The notes below the pieces were generated by a model. It was not told where the DNA came from. It saw nothing but the letters and a program-made list of their open reading frames with translations, and made no database searches. Shown here in pieces: positions 15,330 to 23,808 of a DNA stretch of 41,159 bases (the stretch's first letter is position 1; each line of letters opens with the position of its first letter). Origin of the DNA: an uncultured Oscillospiraceae bacterium. GTDB taxonomy: Bacteria; Bacillota; Clostridia; Oscillospirales; Oscillospiraceae. The position numbers were made by a program, and so were the translations under genes. The DNA is taken from positions 1 to 41,159 of the forward strand of contig CANQIO010000012.1 of assembly GCA_947624065.1 (NCBI GenBank), read 5' to 3'.

Positions 15330-16280
15330 ATGGAACACACAGCGCCGGGGGCCATCCCCTATTTCGACGCACACTGCGACACCGTCAGCAGGTGCGCCCA
15401 TCAGGGCTGGTCCCTGCGGGAGAACAGGGGACAGCTGGACCTTGCCCGGCTGGGCCGGTTTCAAAAGGCGGCCCAGGTGTTCGCCATCTTCGCCCCCGCC
15501 GCCCGGTTCCCGGAGGGGGCGCTGTTCGGCGAGTGCCAAAAGCAGCGCGATGTATTTTGCGCGGGGCTGGCGAAAAACGCCGACCTGGCGGTCCAGTGCC
15601 GCACGGGGGCGGATATCGCCGGGGCGAACGCCGCCGGCAAGGTGGCCGCGCTGCTCAGCGTCGAGGGAGCGGAGCTTTTGGGCTGCGACCCGGAGAAGCT
15701 GGAGATGGCCGCCGCCTGGGGCGTGAAGCTGGTCAACATCACCTGGAACTACAAAAACGCCCTGTCCGGCTCCAACGTGGAGGATGCGGACAGGGGGCTC
15801 ACCGATAAGGGCCGCGCCTTTGCGCGGGAGGCGGCCCGGCTGGGGATCGTGATGGATGTGTCCCATCTTTCCGACCCCGGCTTCTGGGATCTGGCGGAGA
15901 TGGGCCTGGGGCCCCTGGCCGCCAGCCACTCCAACGCCCGCGCCCTTTGCGGCCATCCCCGGAACCTGACGGACGACATGTTCCGCGCCATCCGGGACAG
16001 CGGCGGCGCGGCGGGCTTCAACGTGTGCGACGAGTTCATCGGCGGGGCCTGTTCTCTGGAGGACGGAGTGCGCCACATCGAGCATTTCCTGGAGCTGGAC
16101 GGGGAAAAAACCCTGGCCCTGGGCGGCGACTGGGACGGGTGCGGGCCCTTCGCCGGCTGGAAGGGCGTGCAGGACCTGCCGCAGCTGTGGGACGCCTTGG
16201 CGGCCCGGGGCTACGGCCGGGTGCTTCTGGAGGATATCTTCTATAACAATTGGCTGCGGGTGCTGGGCGGCGTGGCGTGA
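15330..16280 (+). CDS. Membrane dipeptidase family (peptidase M19)
   Basis: 316 residues from the ATG at 15330, with AGGAGGG seven bases upstream; the longer frame from 15180 would run through the promoter and is rejected. M19 enzymes are zinc dipeptidases with a TIM-barrel of the amidohydrolase type. Visible ligands are His15 and Asp17 in 'YFDAHCDT', the bridging Glu in 'LLSVEGAELL', the His in 'VMDVSHLSDPGFWDL' and the His of 'AASHSNARALCGHPRNLTD'. The Asp near the end of the barrel is in 'LALGGDWDGCG'. No signal peptide is seen, so the enzyme is probably cytoplasmic; it may act on dipeptides, including D-amino-acid containing ones. It is a single-gene unit. Confidence 0.93.
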   Translation: MEHTAPGAIPYFDAHCDTVSRCAHQGWSLRENRGQLDLARLGRFQKAAQVFAIFAPAARFPEGALFGECQKQRDVFCAGLAKNADLAVQCRTGADIAGANAAGKVAALLSVEGAELLGCDPEKLEMAAAWGVKLVNITWNYKNALSGSNVEDADRGLTDKGRAFAREAARLGIVMDVSHLSDPGFWDLAEMGLGPLAASHSNARALCGHPRNLTDDMFRAIRDSGGAAGFNVCDEFIGGACSLEDGVRHIEHFLELDGEKTLALGGDWDGCGPFAGWKGVQDLPQLWDALAARGYGRVLLEDIFYNNWLRVLGGVA

Positions 16281-16390
16281 GCGAGAAAACGCCGGAAAAA
16301 GCGTATTATCGCGGCATCGTTTGCCGCTTGGGGTATATGTAATGCACCATATAGAACGTTAAAACTGTCAAAATCAGCAGGAACACAGAG

Positions 16391-16447
16391 CCGGCCGGGG
16401 GCGAGGCGATCTCTTGATGGAGCGCTTCCCTCCGGGCCTTTTCTTTT
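16391..16447 (+). terminator. Possible imperfect terminator in the gap before the ATPase gene
   Basis: A GC-rich imperfect inverted repeat (around 16391-16406 with 16421-16438) ends in a T-rich stretch 'ccttttcttttt'. The pairing has several mismatches. The rest of 16281-16496 shows no gene; a TATGAT at 16462-16467 may be the -10 box of the next gene. Confidence 0.35.
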
Positions 16448-16496
16448 TCCATTCGATATGGTATGATTGAAAAAACGACTCGTAGGGGGACCCGTT

Positions 16497-18158
16497 ATGC
16501 TGCAAGACAACAAGATCCTCGTAGGAAAAGGGGAAGAGCCCGTCTATCTGCTGCCGGCCATGGCCAACCGCCACGGCCTCATCGCCGGCGCCACCGGCAC
16601 CGGCAAGACCGTCACCCTGAAGGTGCTGGCCGAGGGCTTTTCCGATATGGGCGTGCCCGTGTTCCTGGCGGACATCAAGGGCGACGTGTCCGGCACCGCC
16701 CTGGCGGGCGCGGACAGCGAAAAGATGCAAGAGCGGCTCCAGGCCGTGGGCGTGGAGCCGGCCGCCGTCCGGTACGGCGGGTATCCCTGCCGGTTCTGGG
16801 ACGTGTTCGGCAAGGGCGGCATCCCCGTCCGGGCCACGGTCACCGACGTGGGGCCGGTGCTGCTCACCCGGCTGCTGGACCTGACCGACGCCCAGGAGGG
16901 CGTGCTCAACATCGCCTTCCGGGTGGCCGATGACAACGGCTGGGAGCTGATCGACCTGAAGGACCTGCGGGCCATGCTGGCCTGGCTGGGGGAGCACCGG
17001 GCCGAGTTCGTCAACACCTACGGCAACGTCTCCAGCCAGAGCGTGGGCGCCATCCAGCGGTCACTGCTGGCCCTGGAGAACGACGGGGCCGCGGATTTCT
17101 TCGGCGAGCCCGATCTGGAGATCGCCGACTGGCTGACCCAGGCCGCCGACGGCCGGGGCACGGTGAACATCCTGCACTGCGTGGAGCTGGCCCAGCGGCC
17201 GCTGCTGTACGCCACGTTCATGCTGTGGATGCTGTCGGAGCTGTTCGAGAGCCTGCCGGAGGTGGGCGACCAGGACAAGCCCAAGCTGGTGTTCTTCTTC
17301 GATGAGGCCCACCTGCTCTTCTCCGGCGCCCCCAAGGCCCTGGTGGACAAGGTGGTCCAGGTTGTCAAGCTCATCCGCAGCAAGGGCGTGGGCATCTTCT
17401 TCATCACCCAGAGCCCCGCCGACATCCCCGACGAGGTGCTGGCCCAGCTCAATAACCGCATCCAGCACGCCCTGCGGGCCTATACCCCCGCGGAGCAGAA
17501 GGCCGTCCGGGCCGCCGCCCAGAGCTTCCGGCCCAACCCCAAGTTCAAGACCGAGGAAGCCATCGGCGCCATGGGCACGGGCGTGGCGCTGGTGTCCATG
17601 CTGGACGCCGACGGCGTGCCCGGCATCGTGGAGCAGGCCACCATCTGCCCGCCCCAGAGCTCTCTGAACGCCTTGGACGCCGCAGCACGGGCCATGCTGG
17701 TGGTCAATGACGCCCTTTACGGCAAATACAGCCAGGCCGTGGACGAGCGCTCCGCCTATGAGATCCTGACCGAACAGGCGGAACAGGCCGCCCAGGCCGA
17801 AGCGGAGCTGGCGGCTGAAAAGCAGGCCGAGGCCGAGCAGAAGGCCGCGGAGAAAGCCGCCCTTGCCGAACAGAAGGCCGCCGAACGGGCCGCCCGCGAG
17901 GAGGAGCGAGCGCGCAAGGCGGAGGAAAAGGCCCTCCAGGCCCAGTATAAGGCCGAGGGCCGGGACAAATACGGCCGCACCAAGATGGAGCAGAGCCTCA
18001 TCAAGGCCAGCCGCAACACCGCCAAGAGCATGGGCCGCCAGTTCACCAAAAACATCACCCGCGGTCTGCTGGGCAATTCCAGCAAGACCGTCCGCAACGC
18101 CGCCGGCCAATTTGCCGGCAACATCGTCAGCGACCTGATCGGCGGATTCTTCAAATAA
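16497..18158 (+). CDS. HerA-like ATPase of the DUF853 family
   Basis: 553 residues from the ATG at 16497, preceded by AGGGGG; an upstream TTG start is less likely. Residues 31-38 'GATGTGKT' are the Walker A loop, 'LADIKGDVSG' follows as in DUF853 proteins, and 'KLVFFFDEAHLLF' is Walker B. 'IRSKGVGIFFITQSPADIPDEV' is the sensor/arginine region of the HerA/FtsK group. From about residue 420 the protein becomes a long Ala/Glu/Lys-rich coiled coil, then a basic tail. Family members are hexameric motor ATPases of unclear role, related to the archaeal DNA-end-processing HerA. No nuclease such as NurA and no defence gene lies nearby; it stands alone. Confidence 0.9.
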   Translation: MLQDNKILVGKGEEPVYLLPAMANRHGLIAGATGTGKTVTLKVLAEGFSDMGVPVFLADIKGDVSGTALAGADSEKMQERLQAVGVEPAAVRYGGYPCRFWDVFGKGGIPVRATVTDVGPVLLTRLLDLTDAQEGVLNIAFRVADDNGWELIDLKDLRAMLAWLGEHRAEFVNTYGNVSSQSVGAIQRSLLALENDGAADFFGEPDLEIADWLTQAADGRGTVNILHCVELAQRPLLYATFMLWMLSELFESLPEVGDQDKPKLVFFFDEAHLLFSGAPKALVDKVVQVVKLIRSKGVGIFFITQSPADIPDEVLAQLNNRIQHALRAYTPAEQKAVRAAAQSFRPNPKFKTEEAIGAMGTGVALVSMLDADGVPGIVEQATICPPQSSLNALDAAARAMLVVNDALYGKYSQAVDERSAYEILTEQAEQAAQAEAELAAEKQAEAEQKAAEKAALAEQKAAERAAREEERARKAEEKALQAQYKAEGRDKYGRTKMEQSLIKASRNTAKSMGRQFTKNITRGLLGNSSKTVRNAAGQFAGNIVSDLIGGFFK

Positions 18159-18182
18159 CGCCCGCTTTCCCTGTTTCAAAGA

Positions 18183-18212
18183 AAAGGACCGGAGCTTTCC
18201 GGTCCTTTTTTT
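18183..18212 (+). terminator. Intrinsic terminator of the DUF853 gene
   Basis: An 11-base perfect stem (18183-18193 with 18198-18208), 4-base loop and a T-run of seven, 24 bases past the stop. Confidence 0.95.
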
Positions 18213-18246
18213 CTGTTGGAGGGACCTCCCTCCGCGCTCCGGGTCT

Positions 18247-20400
18247 TTACAGGGAAAACTGGCGCTCGCACAGCAGCTGGACGCGTTCGGGCGCACAGCC
18301 CATCAGCGCGCGGCTGCGGCTGTCCGGCTGGGAGAGGCCCACGTACACGCTGTAGCGTCCCGCTTCCACCTGCCGGTCGCCGTTTTCATCGCACAGGGCA
18401 AAAGCAGACGCAGGAAGGTGGATGGTCACCTCCGCCGCCGCGCCTGGCGCCAGGGTCAGCTTTTTCAGCCCCTTCAGCTGGGCGTTGGGCGTGCCCTCCC
18501 GCTCGGCCTTCACATAGACCTGCACCGCCGTTCCGGAGGCGCGGCCGCCGGTGTTTTTCACCGTACAGCACACGTCCACGCCCCGCTCCGTGACCGTATC
18601 CTCGGACAGCGCCGCGTCCGTGACCGCAAAGGTGGTGTAGGACAGCCCGTAGCCGAAGGGATAAAGAGGCTCGGACTTCATATAGCGATATGTGCGGCCC
18701 GCCATGGCGTAGTCCGTGAAGTCCGGCAGCTGCTCCAAAGAGCGGTAGAACGTCACGGGCAGCCTGCCCTCGGGGGAGCATTCGCCGAAGAGCGTCTCCG
18801 CCACGGCCCGGCCGCCCTGGGCGCCGGGATACCAGCACTGGAGGATCGCCGGCACATGCTCCGCCGCCCAGTTGACGGCCAGGGCGCTGCCGGACTGGAG
18901 GACCAGCACCACCGGCTTGCCGCAGGCGCAGACCGTCTCCAGCAGCGTCTGCTGCATGCCCGGCAGATCCAGGCTCTCCCGGTCACCGCTGGCGAACTCG
19001 TTGCCCTCGTCCCCCTCTTCGCCCTCCAGACTGGGATCCAGGCCCAGGCAAACGATCACCACATCGCTCTCGCCGCAGACGGCCTGTACCTCCGCGCGCC
19101 GGTCATCGGGCTGGCTCAGGCCGGTCATGCTCTGCTTATAGAGATGGCACCCCTCGGAGTACAGCACCCGCACGCCGTCCCCCAGGTAGTCCTGGATGCC
19201 CTCCAGGACCGTGATATACCGGGAGGCCGTGCCCTCATAGTTGCCGATCAGCGCCCGGCGGTTGTTGGCGTTGGGGCCGATGACAGCCACGGTCCTGAGC
19301 TTGGACTTGTCCAGGGGCAGCAGACCGCCCTCGTTTTTCAGCAGCACCAGCGTCTTTTTCGCCGCCTGCAGATTCAGCGCCCGCATGGCGGGACTGTCCA
19401 CGGCCGTGTAGGGGATGGCGTCATAGGGCACCGCGCCCTCCGGCTCCAGCAGGCCCAGCTTCATCCGGGTAGTGAACAGCCGCACGCACGCCTCGTCGAT
19501 GGCCGCCTCGGTCACCTTGCCCTGGCGCACCGCCGGCAGCAGGTGCATGAAGCTGACGCCGCAGTTGACATCGCAGCCGTTGGACACGGCCAGCGCCGCC
19601 GATTCCGCCGCGTTGGCGGTCACCCGGTGGCCCGTGTGGAAGTCCTGTACGGCCCAGCAGTCGGACACCACATGCCCGGCAAAGCCCCACCGATCCCGGA
19701 GGATGTCCCGCAGCAGCGTTTTGCTGCCGCAGCAGGGCTCCCCGTTGACGCAGTTGTAAGCGCCCATCACGGCCTCCACCCCCGCCTCCTGCACCAGGGC
19801 CTGAAAGGCGGGCAGATAGGTCTCGAAGAGGTCCTGTTTGGACACCACGGCGTCGAACCCGTGGCGCAGTGCCTCCGGCCCGGAGTGGACGGCGAAGTGC
19901 TTGGCGCAGGCGGCCGTCTTGAGATAGCTCCCGTCATGGCCCTGCATGCCCCGCACGAAGCCCACGCCCATCCGGCCGGTGAGCCATGGGTCCTCGCCGT
20001 AGGTCTCGTGGCCCCGGCCCCAGCGGGGGTCCCGGAAGATGTTGATGTTGGGCGACCACATGGTCAGGCCCTTGTAGATGTCCCGGTCGCCGTGGGCCCG
20101 CTGGGCGTTGAACTTGGCCCGGGCCTCGGTGGAGATGGCGTCGCCCACCCTCTCCGTCAGTTCCTCGTCAAAGGAGGCGGCCAGGCCGATGGCCTGGGGG
20201 AATACCGTGGCCGTCCCCGCCCGGGCCACGCCGTGCAGCGCCTCGTTCCACCAGTTGTAGGCTGGGATGCCCAGCCGGGGGATGGCCGGGGCGTTATAGA
20301 GCATCTGGAAGATCTTCTCCTCCAGGGTCATCTGCGCCACCAGGGCTCTGGCCTTGGCCCGGTATTCCTTGAGCTTCGCGGTGTTCTCCCGCAGCTCCAT
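18247..20400 (-). CDS. Glycoside hydrolase family 3 (beta-glucosidase/beta-xylosidase type)
   Basis: 717 residues, no signal peptide, so cytoplasmic. The N-terminal (beta/alpha)8 domain has 'YNWWNEALHGVARAG', 'FRDPRWGRGHETYGEDPWL', 'KHFAVHSGPE' (substrate-binding Lys-His) and 'GHVVSDCWAVQDF', in which Asp247 is the expected nucleophile. The alpha/beta sandwich domain follows ('VAVIGPNANNRRALIGNYEG', 'ESDVVIVCLGLDPSLEGEEG'), and a fibronectin-III-like domain ends the protein ('PLYPFGYGLSYTTF'). The S-D-C-W form is typical of the xylosidase-like GH3 branch. The enzyme removes beta-linked glucose, xylose or arabinose residues; the exact sugar is not decided by sequence. Its ATG is one base after the GH2 stop, so the two are co-translated. 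Confidence 0.93.
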   Translation of the reverse strand: MELRENTAKLKEYRAKARALVAQMTLEEKIFQMLYNAPAIPRLGIPAYNWWNEALHGVARAGTATVFPQAIGLAASFDEELTERVGDAISTEARAKFNAQRAHGDRDIYKGLTMWSPNINIFRDPRWGRGHETYGEDPWLTGRMGVGFVRGMQGHDGSYLKTAACAKHFAVHSGPEALRHGFDAVVSKQDLFETYLPAFQALVQEAGVEAVMGAYNCVNGEPCCGSKTLLRDILRDRWGFAGHVVSDCWAVQDFHTGHRVTANAAESAALAVSNGCDVNCGVSFMHLLPAVRQGKVTEAAIDEACVRLFTTRMKLGLLEPEGAVPYDAIPYTAVDSPAMRALNLQAAKKTLVLLKNEGGLLPLDKSKLRTVAVIGPNANNRRALIGNYEGTASRYITVLEGIQDYLGDGVRVLYSEGCHLYKQSMTGLSQPDDRRAEVQAVCGESDVVIVCLGLDPSLEGEEGDEGNEFASGDRESLDLPGMQQTLLETVCACGKPVVLVLQSGSALAVNWAAEHVPAILQCWYPGAQGGRAVAETLFGECSPEGRLPVTFYRSLEQLPDFTDYAMAGRTYRYMKSEPLYPFGYGLSYTTFAVTDAALSEDTVTERGVDVCCTVKNTGGRASGTAVQVYVKAEREGTPNAQLKGLKKLTLAPGAAAEVTIHLPASAFALCDENGDRQVEAGRYSVYVGLSQPDSRSRALMGCAPERVQLLCERQFSL

Positions 20401-20401
20401 C

Positions 20402-23400
20402 TCACATCACCCCCCGGAAGCTGAACCGGAACGCAAGCGGCTTGGACGTGTCGAGCATATACTCCGGGTGGGGCATGGCCCCCCAGCTGTCGTCCCCGGC
20501 CACGCCCATCCGCGCCAGCGCCGTCCGGACCACCGTATAGTGCACCGGCGGCAGTTCATAGCCGTGGGCGGCGTTCTCCAGCTCATGGGGCGTATAGGGC
20601 AGGGCGGAAAACTCCATGCCATCCCCCTCGAACCGCAGGCCCCGGCCCCTATAGTCCGTGACCTCCGCCCAGCGCACGCCGGTCACATTGCCGCACTCCT
20701 GGGGCACCAGGTAGCGGGAAACGTTCTCCCGCACGTCCTTTTCCCAGATACCCAGCCGCGCGCCGTGGCAGCGGTCCGCATAGTTTTCCTCCGGCCCCAG
20801 ACCGTACCATTTCACGCGATCGTAGTCCGCGTCCAGCTTGAGCATCATGCCGAATTCCGGCAGGATGGGCAGCCCCGCCGCATCACAGCGCAGCTCCACG
20901 TCCACCCGGCCGTCGGGATGCACGGTATAGGCCACTTCGCACTGTGCCGCCGGCGCGGTGGGCAGGGCGTACAGGAACCGGATCGACACGGACCCGTCGG
21001 CATGCTCCGTCACCGTCGAGGCGATATCCTGCTCCACCCCCCGCTGGGAGACATACAGGGACGCGATCTTCCACTGGGCGCACCGCTGGGGCATGCCCCA
21101 GCCCCGGTCGTTGTCGGTGGGCGCCCGCCAGAAGTTGGGCATGGGCACGGTCTTGAGCATCTCCTTCCCGCCGAAGCGGTAGGAGACCAGGCCCCCGGCG
21201 GCATAGGAAAAGAGCGCCTCGAAGCCGTCCCCCAGCACGCCAAGGTTGTTCACGCCCCGTACCACGCGCAGCGGCCGGCGCCGCTCCGTTTTCGGCGCGG
21301 ACGGGACCGTATACACCCCCTGGCCGAAGGCCGCCTCGTGGCCCCGCTCCGCCCAGAGCGTGTCCGCCCGCAGCCGGAAGGATACGGTCACGGCGTACTC
21401 CCCGCCCAGGGTCTGGGCCGGGAACGGCAGCGGGTAGACCGCCTCTCCCTGGGGCGGCACGTCGGTCGCCAGCACCGCCCGGCGGAGCACGGCCCCGTCC
21501 CGGGCCAGCGTCACGACGCAGTCATAGGCGGAGGTGGGGGTGAACAGGCTCCGGTTTTTCACCGTCACCGAATCCCTGCCCACCTCGGCGAAGACGTCCT
21601 GGTAGCAGTATTTGACCTCCTGCATTTTAGGCGTCGGGGTCCCGTCGGCGTATGCGACGCCGTTGCCGCTGAAGTTATGATCCGTGGGCCGGTCGCCCAG
21701 GTCCCCGCCGTAGGCGTAGGCGGCGTTCCCGTACCGGTCCCTGACGCGGATGGCCTGGTCAATGTAATCCCAGATGAAGCCCCCCTGGTACAGCGGCTGT
21801 TCATAGGCCAGCTCCGTGTATTTGTGCAGCGCGCCGGTGGAGTTGCCCATGGAGTGGGCGTACTCGCACAGGATGAAGGGCTTGTCCCGATGCTGGGACA
21901 AAAACTGCCGGACACCCGCCGCCGGGGTGTACATCTGGCTCTCCACGTCCGACGAGCCGTTGTAGCGCCGGTCATGGATGAGGCCCTCGTAGTGGACCAG
22001 GCGGGTGTCGTCCAGGCGGTGGAAGAGCTGGCTCATCTCATAGATCACGCTGCCGCCGAAGGACTCGTTGCCCAGGCTCCAGATGAGCACGCAGGGGTGG
22101 TTTTTGTCCCGCTGGTAGGTGCTGTTCACCCGGTCCAGCAGCACGTCCCGCCACTCCGCCCGGTCGCCGGGCAGGGCCAGCTCCACGGCCTTGCCCAGGC
22201 GGGACGCCCGGTCCCAGGCCCCGTGGGTCTCCATGTTGTTCTCGTCGATGACGTACAGGCCCAGCTCGTCGCACAGCGCGTACAGCGCGCTGCTGTTGGG
22301 ATAGTGGCTGGTGCGGATGGCGTTGATGTTGTTGCGCTTCATGGTGACCAGGTCCCGGCGGATCTTGTCCGGGGAAATGGCCCGGCCGGTCTCGGCGCAG
22401 AAATCGTGGCGGTCCACGCCTTTAAAGACGATCCGCTTGCCGTTGAGGCACATGACCCCGTCCTTCATCTCAAAGCGGCGGAAGCCTACCTTCTGCTCGA
22501 TCACCTCCGTCAGCTCTCCGGACCGGGTGAACGCGCTGATCAGGAGCGAATAGAGCCTGGGCGACTCCGCGCTCCACTTCTCCGGCTCGCCGGCCGGCAG
22601 GGTGAGCATCGCCACGTCCCCCTCGCCCCGGCGCTCCGCCTCGGCAATGACCGACGGGCCGTCTTTCAAGGCAAGCCGCAGCACCCAGCCGTCCTCCGCC
22701 TCCATTTGGGCGGACAGCTCCACCGACGCGCCGCGATAGCCGTCGTCCAGCAGGGTCTTGATCCGGATGTCCCGCACATGGACCGCCGGCACGGCGTACA
22801 GGTACACGTCCCGGAACAGCCCGGAGAACCGGAAGAAGTCCTGGTCCTCCGCCCAGCTGCCCGCGTTCCAGCGGTAGACCCGGCAGGCCAGCTTGTTCTC
22901 CCCCTCGGCCAGGTGCTCTGTCAGCTCGAACTCCGACGGGGTGAAGGAGTCGGCGGCATAGCCGATGTAATGACCGTTCAGCCACACGGCCACGCAGCTC
23001 TCCGCCCCCTGGAAGGAGACGAACACCCGCTTGCCCCGCATCCGCTCCGGCAGATAGAAATACTTCACGTAGCAGGCCACGGGGTTATATTCCTCCGGCA
23101 CCTGGCCGAAGTCCGTCTCCTGCCAGCCGTCCCAGGGATACTGGACGTTGCAGTACTGAGGCACGCCGTAGCCCTCCATCTGGATGTGGGCGGGCACGGG
23201 GATGTCCGCCCAGGGCCGGCAGTCATACTCCGCCGCCTCAAAGCCGGGGATCACCTGGGCCTCGTTCAGCGCGTGGAAGAACTTCCAGTTCCCGTTCAGC
23301 GAACAGCGCAGGCTGCTCTCGCCCGAGGCCAGCTCCTCAAAGCTGGCATAGGCCGCATGGTCCGAATGCGCCGCCGCGCGGTTCTCGGCAAAATAGCCGG

Positions 23401-23431
23401 GGTCCCTGAATCTGTTGTGATCAAATGTCAT
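20402..23431 (-). CDS. lacZ: Glycoside hydrolase family 2, LacZ-type beta-galactosidase
   Basis: 1009 residues from the ATG at 23431, close to the 1024 of E. coli LacZ. A frame extension to 23815 would translate the palindromic repeats and is rejected. Domains: N-terminal jelly-roll ('PVPAHIQMEGYGVPQYCNVQ'), two immunoglobulin-like domains around the TIM barrel, and the C-terminal Bgal small-chain domain ('FWRAPTDNDRGWGM'). Glu456 in 'LIWSLGNESFGG' is the acid/base and Glu523 in 'FILCEYAHSMGNS' the nucleophile (E. coli Glu461 and Glu537). It cleaves terminal beta-galactosides in the cytoplasm. The nearest AGGAGG is about 24 bases before the ATG, which is unusually far, so the true start may differ (an ATG at about 23475 would overlap it). 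It leads a two-gene operon with the GH3 enzyme. Confidence 0.93.
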   Translation of the reverse strand: MTFDHNRFRDPGYFAENRAAAHSDHAAYASFEELASGESSLRCSLNGNWKFFHALNEAQVIPGFEAAEYDCRPWADIPVPAHIQMEGYGVPQYCNVQYPWDGWQETDFGQVPEEYNPVACYVKYFYLPERMRGKRVFVSFQGAESCVAVWLNGHYIGYAADSFTPSEFELTEHLAEGENKLACRVYRWNAGSWAEDQDFFRFSGLFRDVYLYAVPAVHVRDIRIKTLLDDGYRGASVELSAQMEAEDGWVLRLALKDGPSVIAEAERRGEGDVAMLTLPAGEPEKWSAESPRLYSLLISAFTRSGELTEVIEQKVGFRRFEMKDGVMCLNGKRIVFKGVDRHDFCAETGRAISPDKIRRDLVTMKRNNINAIRTSHYPNSSALYALCDELGLYVIDENNMETHGAWDRASRLGKAVELALPGDRAEWRDVLLDRVNSTYQRDKNHPCVLIWSLGNESFGGSVIYEMSQLFHRLDDTRLVHYEGLIHDRRYNGSSDVESQMYTPAAGVRQFLSQHRDKPFILCEYAHSMGNSTGALHKYTELAYEQPLYQGGFIWDYIDQAIRVRDRYGNAAYAYGGDLGDRPTDHNFSGNGVAYADGTPTPKMQEVKYCYQDVFAEVGRDSVTVKNRSLFTPTSAYDCVVTLARDGAVLRRAVLATDVPPQGEAVYPLPFPAQTLGGEYAVTVSFRLRADTLWAERGHEAAFGQGVYTVPSAPKTERRRPLRVVRGVNNLGVLGDGFEALFSYAAGGLVSYRFGGKEMLKTVPMPNFWRAPTDNDRGWGMPQRCAQWKIASLYVSQRGVEQDIASTVTEHADGSVSIRFLYALPTAPAAQCEVAYTVHPDGRVDVELRCDAAGLPILPEFGMMLKLDADYDRVKWYGLGPEENYADRCHGARLGIWEKDVRENVSRYLVPQECGNVTGVRWAEVTDYRGRGLRFEGDGMEFSALPYTPHELENAAHGYELPPVHYTVVRTALARMGVAGDDSWGAMPHPEYMLDTSKPLAFRFSFRGVM

Positions 23432-23510
23432 AGCCGTTCCGACCGCGCGCCGCGGCCCTCCTTTACTTGAATCCATATGGTATATAACGTCCTGGTATCG
23501 CCGTGCTTTG

Positions 23511-23666
23511 ATTATACCATGTCGCGCGGTTCCGGCGTCAGCCGGGAGCGCGACTGGTATTTTGAGGTATAATAGCAACTTTGTTGCTATTATACCATGT
23601 CGCGCGGTTCCGGCGCAAGCCGGGAGCACGACCGGTATCTTTTTGGTATAACAGCGCGCAGCGTCT
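23511..23666. repeat. Palindromic tandem repeat, two 78-base units
   Basis: Unit 1 (23511-23588) and unit 2 (23589-23666) are closely similar. Each has a long hairpin ('atacca...gtcgcgc' pairing with 'gcgcgac...tggtat'), and at the junction the 14-base arms ggtataatagcaac / gttgctattatacc (23567-23597) form a perfect stem around a TTT loop. TATAAT boxes occur in both directions. The region 23432-23808 has no gene; besides these repeats it holds the M13 terminator. Confidence 0.8.
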
Positions 23667-23728
23667 GTTTTACCGCAAAAGCGCGCCATCTTCAATGCGC
23701 GATCGGGACTTTTGCAAAAAGGTCCGGA

Positions 23729-23766
23729 CAAAAAAGAGGCCATCCCCTGCATGGGGATGGCCTCCG
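23729..23766 (-). terminator. Intrinsic terminator of the M13 peptidase gene
   Basis: A 12-base perfect stem (23736-23747 with 23753-23764), followed on the minus strand by TTTTTT, 43 bases past the stop. Confidence 0.93.
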
Positions 23767-23808
23767 CATTGCGAAAGGTCCGCCGGTCCGTCCGACGCGC
23801 GCGCTCGA

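Noticed and set aside
16497-18158. HerA-NurA or other ATPase-based defence system
   Set aside because: No nuclease, Sir2 or other partner gene flanks the DUF853 ATPase; neighbours are a dipeptidase and glycosidases.
18418-23470. Long plus-strand frames over the GH3 and GH2 genes
   Set aside because: Antisense to enzymes with full catalytic motifs; composition is typical of shadow frames.
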